From the NCBI GenBank assembly GCA_934277865.1, contig CAKQVW010000057.1, forward strand, positions 1 to 11,513: 11,513 nucleotides of DNA, given 5' to 3'. Below the pieces are notes generated by a model. That model did not search any database. It saw only the letters and a program-made list of their open reading frames with translations, and was not told where the DNA came from. Position 1 is the stretch's first letter. Every line of letters begins with the position of its first letter. This DNA is from an uncultured Pseudobdellovibrionaceae bacterium. GTDB taxonomy: Bacteria; Bdellovibrionota; Bdellovibrionia; Bdellovibrionales; JAMPXM01. Of the stretch, positions 1 to 6,386 are shown piece after piece. The position numbers and the translations under genes are program-made.

Positions 1-122
1 ATTTTCGATCGCGAGGTCGATCGGCCGTAAGCCGAGCTGAGCTGCTTGCTGGCGGGTTTAGCCGTCGCTTTGTTGGTGGATTTGCCGGGAGACTTTTTTG
101 CCGAAGTGCGTTTTTGGGTCAT
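1..122 (-). CDS. Partial CDS (N-terminus only), Lys/Ser/Thr/Ala-rich protein, unknown
   Basis: An open frame starts with ATG at 122 and runs off the left edge of the window (about 40 codons visible). A purine-rich AGGGG lies just upstream of the ATG and can act as ribosome binding site. The visible residues are almost all K, S, T, A, P, R, Q and G, starting MTQKRTSAKKSPGKS, with no hydrophobic stretch. This end is therefore probably a disordered basic tail and not a signal peptide. Such tails occur on DNA- or RNA-binding proteins, but nothing visible identifies the family. The terminator at 160-201 separates it from the next minus-strand gene, so it probably has its own promoter. Confidence 0.55.
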   Translation of the reverse strand, partial: MTQKRTSAKKSPGKSTNKATAKPASKQLSSAYGRSTSRSK

Positions 123-159
123 GGCCCCTATTAAGAAGGAACCGAGCAAATACTCAAGA

Positions 160-201
160 CGTTTTTAAAAAGAAAAGACCCCGGCGGGACGCCGAGGTCT
201 T
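160..201 (-). terminator. Rho-independent terminator of the 229-978 gene
   Basis: The arms at 175-186 and 190-201 form a 12-bp stem with one G-T pair (AAGACCYCGGCG type) and a 3-nt loop. Read on the minus strand, the stem is followed by TTCTTTTT. It begins 27 nt beyond the stop codon of the secreted-protein gene and has the normal form of an intrinsic terminator. Confidence 0.85.
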
Positions 202-228
202 TAGGTCTCCACAGGGAGACGTGTAACA

Positions 229-978
229 TCACATGTCGACCAGGCTGTTGATGGACTTGGCGTTCATAGAGCGCACATGAAGCAGGTAGCGTCCAGCCGG
301 GATGTTAGGAATTTTAGTTTTTACTTGGAATGGGTAGTGACCATCATGGCAGCCGAGGCGCTTGTCGATCTTGGCGATCGGTTGAAGCACGATGACTTTC
401 GGTTCCAGGGTCACTTTCACTTCGTCCATCTGCATGCAGCTATTTGGGAAGTTACCTGCCAAAGTCACGTCGCCATCCGCACCTCTCTTTTTGAAGAAAG
501 CTTGTGAGACGGGGGCGTACATGAAGTCGTCTGGGCGTTCAGTTTGAGCAGCTTGAACTGGAATCTCTCCGAGGTCCGCGCCGTCAGTTGCTTGGATCAG
601 CTTGTAGGTGCCCGGCTTCAAAACGCCGAACGAAACAACGCGGTCAAACGGCAGAATCAACTGCGCGCAAAGACGTGCCGGGTAAAGGTACGCGGCTGGT
701 CCGACGAGGATTTCTTTTTTGTCCTGATCAACCGAGAACGAAATTTCCGCTGGACGCCAGCAGGAGCTCGAGAAGCGACCTTCAAGGACCACTTCCACGC
801 TGTCATTGGAATCAAATCCGCCAGGGATGTACGAGGTCTGATAGGCCGCAGGGATTTTTGTCGGTTCGGTCATAATTGGTGGAACGGTTTGGCCAAACGC
901 AGCTCCTGCGATTGCAGTGATCGCCACAAAGGCTCCAAGCATCCCTACACTTTTTAAACGCGCACATCCGGTGTTCAT
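229..978 (-). CDS. Secreted protein of unknown function with an internal duplication
   Basis: This is a 249-residue protein. The ATG at 978 follows an AGGAGC ribosome binding site (984-989) at good spacing. Residues 1-30 form a Sec signal peptide with a hydrophobic core at about 11-28 and probable cleavage near Gly29-Gln30, so the mature protein is expected in the periplasm or outside. The mature part contains two diverged copies of one unit, about residues 61-131 and 170-240. Each has a V-x-L-x-G-x-F-x-x-S-C start, a second Cys about 30 residues later (Cys73/Cys104 and Cys181/Cys210), a Pro-Phe, and an ending of P-(A/x)-G-x-Y-x-L. One disulfide per unit and a beta-sandwich-like fold are inferences from this pattern. 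I do not recognise the family. The gene appears monocistronic and divergent from the operon starting at 1221. Confidence 0.85.
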   Translation of the reverse strand: MNTGCARLKSVGMLGAFVAITAIAGAAFGQTVPPIMTEPTKIPAAYQTSYIPGGFDSNDSVEVVLEGRFSSSCWRPAEISFSVDQDKKEILVGPAAYLYPARLCAQLILPFDRVVSFGVLKPGTYKLIQATDGADLGEIPVQAAQTERPDDFMYAPVSQAFFKKRGADGDVTLAGNFPNSCMQMDEVKVTLEPKVIVLQPIAKIDKRLGCHDGHYPFQVKTKIPNIPAGRYLLHVRSMNAKSINSLVDM

Positions 979-1053
979 ATAAAGCTCCTATTGAGTGTTT
1001 CTTGGCCAACCGCTTACCAGCGGAGTTGTTCGTAATCAAACACGAACCACTGA

Positions 1054-1080
1054 TATCAATTGGTATCAATTGCTATACCA
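1054..1080. promoter_or_regulatory. Operator-like repeats in the divergent intergenic region
   Basis: In the 242-bp gap between the divergent genes at 978 and 1221, the word TATCAATTG occurs twice (1054-1062 and 1064-1072), one helical turn (10 bp) apart. The second copy also sits inside an inverted repeat, TGGTAT (1061-1066) and ATACCA (1075-1080), with an 8-bp spacer. This arrangement suits a dimeric regulator acting on either gene, but no binding protein can be named. No convincing -35/-10 pair was found for either gene. Confidence 0.35.
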
Positions 1081-1220
1081 AGATCTAGAGCCGTGAGGTG
1101 CAACCTGGTGTATCTCGGGTTTGAGGTTGGGCTGATTTGTCTCAGGATGAGTCGAATCGGGACGCCCTCTTGCGACGCGTTGGGGTTTCTGTTGCGGCAA
1201 GAGATTGCTAGCATAGTGAC

Positions 1221-2192
1221 ATGACCTATCGCGCGAAACGGCACTCGAGCATCCAACCGAAAAACAAAGTTTTCGCATTCCTTTTCGTCGCCTCCGCGAT
1301 GATTTCTGGAGCTCTTTGGCCGTTGAGCGTTGTCGCCGATGAGAGTCAGATTCGCCTCGAGCCGTATAAAAACTTTGAAAAGGATTGGAAGCTCGTCACC
1401 GTTCGCTTTCGCAAAGACACCGGCGAGTTGCGATTCACATACGCCAATCCTGTCGCTTGGAAACATCTCACCGATCGGCTTGCCGGAAAAACGACGGCCC
1501 CTTATCCGAAGGGAGCCGTGTTCGCCAAAACTGGAATCGCGACATCGGAAGACGTGTCGTTTCCCTCATCCGCCGTCCCGGGTGGGGTTCGTCGCTTTCA
1601 GCTGATGATTCGCGACGAGAAGAAGTATGCACACACCGAAGGGTGGGGCTACGCGCTTTACACGGAGGATGGGAAAATGGCTCCGGGAAATGCCAAGCAG
1701 GCGGCGCTGGCGTGTGCGGCTTGCCACAAGATCGTTCCCGAGCGCGACTACGTGTTCTCGGTCCCGATGGCGGGGCTCGTTCCAAAGTCCTCACTCTTGT
1801 CGCTGCCGACATCTAAAAACTGGAGCTTTCGCGACGCAGACTCGAGCCGGTTGCCGAAGTCGGTGGCTCGGCATCTGCCGGTGGGAAGTCGTGACGTTCG
1901 CGTGTTAGAGGGTGAAATTTCCAAACATGTTTTTGAAGGCACGTTGGATGAAGTCCGTCCGTTGTTAAGCAAAGAAGTGGCACGCTCGGGAAAACCGTCT
2001 CTTTTACTTAGTGATGACGGCAAACGCTTCTCGCTTGTCTTTGCAAAGTCGGAAAATCCAAGTCTATCAAAAGATGTGGTTCATCAATCAAAATCCTGTG
2101 GACCGGGTGAAATGGTCTACCTCGCCATATCTGGCGCAGTTGATTCGGCCGACGCGAATAAAGTTCTCCAGTTCTGTCACAAGGGGGAGTGA
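1221..2192 (+). CDS. Cytochrome P460-like periplasmic heme-c protein with a C-terminal extension
   Basis: The product has 323 residues. An N-terminal basic stretch and hydrophobic core (about 17-38) ending V-V-A/D form a Sec signal peptide, which places the protein in the periplasm. Residues 95-182 carry cytochrome P460-family features: a Y-P-K-G-A-V-F-A-K strand, a W-G-Y-A-L-Y segment, and the heme c motif CAACH at 165-169 followed by an F-S-V-P segment. P460 proteins bind a c-type heme with an extra lysine cross-link; Lys97 or Lys103 could supply it, but that is inference. Characterised P460 proteins act on hydroxylamine or NO, and this substrate is not assured here. About 130 residues follow the heme domain (to 323) with Cys293 and Cys319 near the end and no family I recognise. 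The ATG has no Shine-Dalgarno and an in-frame TAG lies 12 nt upstream, so the mRNA may be leaderless. First gene of a four-gene operon. Confidence 0.8.
   Translation: MTYRAKRHSSIQPKNKVFAFLFVASAMISGALWPLSVVADESQIRLEPYKNFEKDWKLVTVRFRKDTGELRFTYANPVAWKHLTDRLAGKTTAPYPKGAVFAKTGIATSEDVSFPSSAVPGGVRRFQLMIRDEKKYAHTEGWGYALYTEDGKMAPGNAKQAALACAACHKIVPERDYVFSVPMAGLVPKSSLLSLPTSKNWSFRDADSSRLPKSVARHLPVGSRDVRVLEGEISKHVFEGTLDEVRPLLSKEVARSGKPSLLLSDDGKRFSLVFAKSENPSLSKDVVHQSKSCGPGEMVYLAISGAVDSADANKVLQFCHKGE
2181..2189 (+). promoter_or_regulatory. Ribosome binding site that fixes the GTG start at 2194
   Basis: A purine run, AAGGGGGAG, lies inside the last codons of the upstream gene and ends 4 nt before a GTG at 2194. 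It supports that GTG over any in-frame start further upstream, because only the GTG gives a lipoprotein signal peptide. Confidence 0.7.
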
Positions 2193-2193
2193 C

Positions 2194-2679
2194 GTGCGAC
2201 CGACGGCGCGACTTCTTTTTCTTGCTCTCGCCACCACCTTGGCGGCTTGCCAGTCTACGGCAACAAGGCCCGACACCGATCTTCGAATCAATGAGTTCCA
2301 CCAGGTGCTATCGGCCGAAGACCGTGAACGCTGGCTGAACGAGAGGTGGAACTATTTGAGAAGCTTTTATCAGCAAAACGAGGAACCCTACTTCGGTAAA
2401 TCGACGGTTGATGAGGGTTGCGAACAAAGGGCCGTGGACCAGGTGGAGGTTCAGGAGACGTCACGTTATATACTGAAGTCGGCCCGCGTTCGGACCAACG
2501 AAGCCGGCTTCTCTGGGATATGCAAAAGCGAAGATCAAACTCATCGCATGCGACTGGTGTTTTTGGTGTGCAAAGACCAGCCGAGACAGTTTGACCTCAA
2601 GAAGGTTTGTGCTGGCGAGGAGTGCCAGATTTCACAATCAAGTTTCGAAACCCTCTGTGTACGAGGGAAAGGGGACTAG
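2194..2679 (+). CDS. Cys-rich lipoprotein, unknown function
   Basis: A 161-residue protein starts at GTG 2194, one nucleotide after the upstream stop codon. The frame is open further upstream (from 2011), but starting at 2194 yields a textbook lipoprotein signal: R at 2 and 6, hydrophobic core, then the lipobox L-A-A-C with lipidated Cys19. Gln at +2 does not match the inner-membrane retention signal, so outer-membrane anchoring is likely under E. coli rules. The mature part is charged and soluble and has six further cysteines (76, 110, 126, 139, 144, 155), enough for three disulfides. No family is recognised. Its position between the P460-like and ASST-like genes suggests a partner or scaffold in the same periplasmic module. 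Confidence 0.8.
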   Translation: MRPTARLLFLALATTLAACQSTATRPDTDLRINEFHQVLSAEDRERWLNERWNYLRSFYQQNEEPYFGKSTVDEGCEQRAVDQVEVQETSRYILKSARVRTNEAGFSGICKSEDQTHRMRLVFLVCKDQPRQFDLKKVCAGEECQISQSSFETLCVRGKGD

Positions 2680-2682
2680 GGC

Positions 2683-3765
2683 TTGAGCCGCTGGATCGCT
2701 GCTTTACTTTTGGTTTTCACGTTTGCTCCGCAAACCTCGGGCGGGCAGACGGATTTGCGTGAGCATCACTTGCACTATGGGTGCGAAATTTACGAGGTAA
2801 AGGTCGATTCAAAAACTGGAAAGCGGACTTTGCCAAAGGCGCTTCGAAAGTTTCCTGGCGAACTTTGTCTCTTTCAGGCGGACGGTTCGGTCGTCATGAC
2901 GTTTCGGCATCGGGTTGCCAAGTTCGATGCAAAAATGAAAGAGCTGTGGAGCTTTCCGACTCGGGCGCACCACCAGCTCAACGCCAGTCAAAACGGCAGC
3001 GAAATCCTCGTCATCGGTAGCGAAATTGTCGATGTCGGAGATAAGAAGGCGGGCAAAGCGCGCAGTGATGTGCTTTTGATCCTGGGCCAAGATGGAAAGC
3101 TAAAGAAACGCTTTTCGATATTCGAAGGCCGAAAGCAATTCCACCAGAAGGCCTGGCGGGATGCTGTTGCTCGCCGGTTTCCCATGATTTGGAATGTTGA
3201 ACGGTTTCAAGAGGCGAAGTGGGAAATCACGCACGTCAACACCTTCTACGAGATTCCAGAGAACGCACTCGGAAAAGCGAGTCCCAAAGGATTTTCGGCA
3301 TTTCAGGCTGGCGGCTATATCGTGAACGACATCTCGCTGATGCGGATGTTTGTACTTGATCGTGATTTAAAGAAGGTCCTCTGGCAAAAAGCGATCCGCC
3401 CCGAAGCGTGGCACATGACCCACGACACGCAGATTCTTTCAAACGGAAATCTGCTGTTTTACGACAACGGAACACCGGAGCGACCTTTTAGTCAGCTGGT
3501 GGAGCACAATCTAGTAAGTGGCATCGATCATTGGACCTACCCGAAGTCCTTCGACAAGGCGTTTTATGCCAAACGCTGGGGCGGGATACAGATTTTGAAG
3601 TCAGGAAATATTCTGTTTACCGACATCACAAAATCTCCACGAATCGTGGAAATCGACCGCCAGGGCGTTGAGCTTTGGTCGTGGTCGCCTCCGGAGAATA
3701 CCTACTTGCAGCAGGCACGAATCGAAGATCTTTCGAATTTTCTCTCTCGGAACCAAGGAATTTAG
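2683..3765 (+). CDS. Arylsulfotransferase (ASST)-like beta-propeller protein, exported
   Basis: A 360-residue protein starts with TTG at 2683, 3 nt after the previous stop, preceded by AAAGGGGA at 2668-2675. Residues 1-21 look like a signal peptide (MSRWIAALLLVFTF core, cleavage near Gly21-Gln22). The body has the repeated 'D-x-x-G-x-x-x-W-x-x' and 'ILSNGNLLFYDNG' blades of the bacterial ASST / Arylsulfotran_2 propeller group, including A-H-H (95-97), I-T-H-V-N-T (182-187), H-M-T-H-D (244-248) and a final blade I-V-E-I-D-R-Q-G-V-E-L-W-S-W at 321-334. Characterised ASSTs move a sulfo group from one phenol to another in the periplasm through a catalytic histidine; His184, His244 and His247 are candidates here by motif only. 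The protein is shorter than the E. coli enzyme, so the reaction may differ. It may be a structural propeller and not a sulfotransferase. Third gene of the operon. Confidence 0.75.
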   Translation: MSRWIAALLLVFTFAPQTSGGQTDLREHHLHYGCEIYEVKVDSKTGKRTLPKALRKFPGELCLFQADGSVVMTFRHRVAKFDAKMKELWSFPTRAHHQLNASQNGSEILVIGSEIVDVGDKKAGKARSDVLLILGQDGKLKKRFSIFEGRKQFHQKAWRDAVARRFPMIWNVERFQEAKWEITHVNTFYEIPENALGKASPKGFSAFQAGGYIVNDISLMRMFVLDRDLKKVLWQKAIRPEAWHMTHDTQILSNGNLLFYDNGTPERPFSQLVEHNLVSGIDHWTYPKSFDKAFYAKRWGGIQILKSGNILFTDITKSPRIVEIDRQGVELWSWSPPENTYLQQARIEDLSNFLSRNQGI

Positions 3766-3779
3766 GAGCACATAAAAAG

Positions 3780-4829
3780 ATGCTAGGAAAAGTTCAGCTG
3801 TTCCGCCCTCTCGATGAGCGTCTTAATCTGGTGATACCGATTTTCTTTTTGCTGGCGGTTGTAGCAGGGCTGCCCGGTCCCGCAAAAGTGCTCAGTTCGG
3901 ACGCGGCCATCGGGCAATTGCTCAGTGAAATTTTAGTCGATGTCCTTTTGCTCAACGTCACCCACAACGCGTTCACGGTGATGATGCTCGTTTCGTTTCC
4001 TGAAATGCGGGAATGGTTGGCGAGACAAAATGGTGGTGGAGCTGGGTTTTTCAAACGAGCAGCGGCGATTTTTGTAGGTCTCTTCCTTTTGTTTGCTTTG
4101 GGGATCGCGGGATTTGTTCCTTACTTTAGAGAGATTATTTTGCCGCTGAGTCGGTTTTTCCCGATTCAACATGCGCTGGCGCAATCGCTAGGCCTTTCGC
4201 TTCTCTACAACGGAAAAGCTTCGGCCGTCGGCGAACGCCCAGAAAAGTGGTTGGAAAAATCCGAGAGGTACCTCGTCTGGCTTTTGATCGGATTCATGGT
4301 CTCGGCGGTCTGGGTGGCAACAAAGTTCGAGTTGGCGGGTCTGTCCTTCGAGCGCTTAAGCCTGAAGTTCGTGTTTTCCGCCTCTCTCGCCGTTTCGATC
4401 CTCTTGGTCGTGGTCGCGCTGCTTCACCCAAAGTCGACCCGTCTAAATAAGGCTTTGTTTGCGATTCGGTATCCCGTTTGGGCACTTTCCGTGTTGTCGC
4501 CTTTGGCCGTCTGGGCGACACGTGCGATTCACGGTTTGGAGTACCTCTTTGTTGTTCGCAAGATGGCCTCGAACTCGAAGTTCACTGCCTGGAAGGCTGT
4601 GGCTTTGTACGTTCTGGCAGTGACTTTTGTTTTTGCGATTCTTCGAGTTTATTACTTCTCGTATGTAAGACCTGTTATCGGTCGCCCCAATGAGGGGCCA
4701 GACCCGCTCTTGATATTGGCGTCCATCTCGACGGCCTTTTCCTACTTGCACTACTACCTGGATCGTCAGCTGTTTCTCATGCGTCGCCCCGACAACCGAG
4801 AGCTGGTCGCGCCTCTGCTGCGAGACTGA
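3780..4829 (+). CDS. Polytopic inner-membrane protein with conserved-looking intramembrane histidines
   Basis: A 349-residue protein starts with ATG at 3780. An AGGAG at 3764-3768, overlapping the upstream stop codon, gives slightly long spacing (11 nt). The open frame extends back to 3675 inside the previous gene, but that extension has no ribosome site. About eight or nine hydrophobic helices are visible (roughly 17-33, 47-72, 94-113, 163-181, 197-215, 230-249, 273-294, 309-325). Histidines lie in or at the ends of hydrophobic segments in distinctive contexts: T-H-N (62), Q-H-A (131), H-G-L-E-Y (251) and L-H-Y-Y-L-D (324). This pattern suggests a bound metal or heme, or a quinone-type site, but that is inference. 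The family is not recognised. It is the last gene of the operon and its only clearly polytopic product, so it may be the membrane anchor or electron donor/acceptor of the module. Confidence 0.75.
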   Translation: MLGKVQLFRPLDERLNLVIPIFFLLAVVAGLPGPAKVLSSDAAIGQLLSEILVDVLLLNVTHNAFTVMMLVSFPEMREWLARQNGGGAGFFKRAAAIFVGLFLLFALGIAGFVPYFREIILPLSRFFPIQHALAQSLGLSLLYNGKASAVGERPEKWLEKSERYLVWLLIGFMVSAVWVATKFELAGLSFERLSLKFVFSASLAVSILLVVVALLHPKSTRLNKALFAIRYPVWALSVLSPLAVWATRAIHGLEYLFVVRKMASNSKFTAWKAVALYVLAVTFVFAILRVYYFSYVRPVIGRPNEGPDPLLILASISTAFSYLHYYLDRQLFLMRRPDNRELVAPLLRD

Positions 4830-4878
4830 ATGAGAAAAGTGGCGGATTTAGACGGAACTGAGTTATTTCAAAACCTTA

Positions 4879-4918
4879 AACCCTGGTTGGGTTCTTACTA
4901 AGACCTTTCTAATAGGTC
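4879..4918. other. Two weak hairpins after the four-gene operon
   Basis: Two small stems follow the operon: AACCC/GGGTT (4879-4883 with 4889-4893) and GACCT/AGGTC (4902-4906 with 4914-4918). Neither has a clear U-run, so they are at best a poor terminator. Nothing else is recognised in the 4830-5027 gap apart from the hairpin at 5002-5015. Confidence 0.25.
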
Positions 4919-5001
4919 AGTATTAGCGAAGCAGTTGAGGCGGTGCGAATTTTTCCATCATTCTGCCTTGGTTGATTTCGCCACTCACGAGATAGGTCGG
5001 G

Positions 5002-5015
5002 CACTGTAGGCAGTG
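5002..5015 (-). terminator. Possible weak terminator hairpin of the TIGR02147 gene
   Basis: CACTG (5002-5006) and CAGTG (5011-5015) form a stem around a TAGG loop, extendable by two G-C pairs across a bulge. It lies 12 nt past the stop codon of the minus-strand regulator. There is no T-run behind it, so termination is uncertain. Confidence 0.3.
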
Positions 5016-5027
5016 TGCCAACCGTCG

Positions 5028-5828
5028 CTATAGCTTAAACCAATCGCAGCAGAACACCGCCAGTTCTTCCTCGGGCGAGGCCGCCACTATTTTTCTTTTC
5101 TGATCCACGCAGTTTAGAATCAGCTTCTGGATTTTTTCGAAGTCTGAACGGCCGACTGACTGCACCGACGTATAATGCGTGTGCTGACGCGAGATATCCT
5201 GCGCATCCACGATTGCTCGATCACGCCAATTGCGATGATTGACCGGACTGAATAACGACTGCCGCGATAAGTGTAAACTCTGGCCAGTCAACTGCCAGTC
5301 ATCATTGATACGCTCAATCAAATTTAACCCCCGCAAGCGAGACAGCGTCTCACGAACCAAGTGAAGTGGTAGCTTCAGCTTTTGAGCGATAGCTTCATCC
5401 TTCCTGAGTTTCGGGATGCTAATGCAAACGTGAATTGCGCTTACAAACCACTGCGAATAGTAGACTGACTCCGCTTCAAAATTCGGAAGGTTCGACTCTT
5501 CAAAGCGTTTGCTTAAGTCGAATTGATCGTTGCGGCGCTGAGACAAGCGCTTTTGAAGGCGACCTTTTAGTGCTGGTGAGCTGCTTCTTTCGAGAAGCAC
5601 CAGGTCCAGAAAATAGTCCGATTCACTTTCAGAAAGCCCCCAGAACTGGGTCAATCCAAATGCATGTTCCGGAGTCAAATGTACTTCACCCTTGATGACG
5701 AGCGAAAGATAGGATCGCTGGCAACCAGCCGCTTCGGCAAGCTTGGCAAGGTATCCCCTCTTTTCGGAGTTTTGTTTAATCTTAGCCATGAGATAGGGGT
5801 GATAGGCGTCGAACTCAAAGATTTTCAT
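5028..5828 (-). CDS. TIGR02147 / DUF4423-family putative DNA-binding regulator
   Basis: A 266-residue cytoplasmic protein. Its plan matches the TIGR02147 family known from Bdellovibrio relatives and Fibrobacter: an N-terminal helix-turn-helix (about 26-50, L-A-K-L-A-E-A-A-G-C-Q-R-S-Y-L-S), an S-E-S-E-S-D-Y-F segment (66-73), a Y-Y-S-Q-W-F aromatic block (123-128), a second winged-helix-like segment (145-183) with G-L-N-L-I-E-R and D-W-Q-L-T, and an ending rich in aromatic residues, W-F-K-L. The length is typical of the family. Function in the family is inferred (transcriptional regulation), and no ligand is known. ATG 5828 has no clear Shine-Dalgarno. An ATG at 5840-5838 opens a four-codon frame whose TGA overlaps the start as TTATGA, possibly a coupling leader. 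The gene is divergent from the secreted-protein gene at 5975, its likely target. Confidence 0.85.
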   Translation of the reverse strand: MKIFEFDAYHPYLMAKIKQNSEKRGYLAKLAEAAGCQRSYLSLVIKGEVHLTPEHAFGLTQFWGLSESESDYFLDLVLLERSSSPALKGRLQKRLSQRRNDQFDLSKRFEESNLPNFEAESVYYSQWFVSAIHVCISIPKLRKDEAIAQKLKLPLHLVRETLSRLRGLNLIERINDDWQLTGQSLHLSRQSLFSPVNHRNWRDRAIVDAQDISRQHTHYTSVQSVGRSDFEKIQKLILNCVDQKRKIVAASPEEELAVFCCDWFKL

Positions 5829-5886
5829 AAGTCAGACATATTACTATTTTAATAATCATGCAGTTATTTTCTTAATAAGATTGTTA

Positions 5887-5916
5887 TTGTCCTTCAACCC
5901 AACATGAAAATATGCT
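5887..5916 (+). promoter_or_regulatory. Candidate sigma70-type promoter for the 5975 gene
   Basis: TTGTCC (5887-5892) and TATGCT (5911-5916) are separated by 18 bp in the AT-rich divergent region. Each hexamer matches the consensus at four of six positions. The predicted start of transcription would leave a leader of about 50 nt before the AGGAGG ribosome binding site at 5962-5967. Confidence 0.3.
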
Positions 5917-5974
5917 CCACCGCGAATTACGGTTTGGTCGCTGTTGACCACGCCGATCAATAGGAGGACCTACC

Positions 5975-6379
5975 ATGAAACTGACAACTTTCCTTTTCGC
6001 CGTCTCAACTTTTGGGATTTCTTTGAGTGCTCACGCGGGATTTACTTCAAGTGCCGGTGACCCAACTGGAGATGTACTTTGCGTCAACCAAGACATGCAA
6101 GATGCCTACTACGCCGCTACATTCCACCAAGCATTTGAGCAAAGCCCGTCGGTTACTCTGACAATTCCAGGTGGAGAAGCGACAACCTCTTCGGCTACGG
6201 GGAATTGTGCGATGGATGAGGACCGCCCTACTTTTGGTATTAGCTGTTTAGTTAAAACATTAAACGGCGAATCCTATTGGGTCCGTCTTTTTTCGGAGAA
6301 CAATCACTCCGTGCAAGCATCCGTGAACAAGATTGGCGACTCGAAGCCACTGCCATTGCCTCACTGCCAACCTCTGTAA
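5975..6379 (+). CDS. Small secreted protein with four cysteines, unknown function
   Basis: A 134-residue protein with a strong AGGAGG ribosome site (5962-5967), 7 nt before the ATG. Residues 1-21 are a clear Sec signal peptide ending in A-H-A/G, so the mature product has about 113 residues. Four cysteines remain after cleavage (36, 78, 91, 131), allowing two disulfides. The segment P-T-F-G-I-S-C-L-V-K (85-94) and the following G-E-S-Y-W-V-R-L-F look like beta strands. The family is not recognised. It lies divergent to the TIGR02147 regulator and immediately before the exported hydrolase, with which it probably forms an operon. Confidence 0.8.
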   Translation: MKLTTFLFAVSTFGISLSAHAGFTSSAGDPTGDVLCVNQDMQDAYYAATFHQAFEQSPSVTLTIPGGEATTSSATGNCAMDEDRPTFGISCLVKTLNGESYWVRLFSENNHSVQASVNKIGDSKPLPLPHCQPL

Positions 6380-6386
6380 ACATAAC

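Noticed and set aside
2011..2193. Upstream extension of the lipoprotein gene
   Set aside because: It lies inside the heme-protein gene, and a lipoprotein signal with a good ribosome site starts at 2194.
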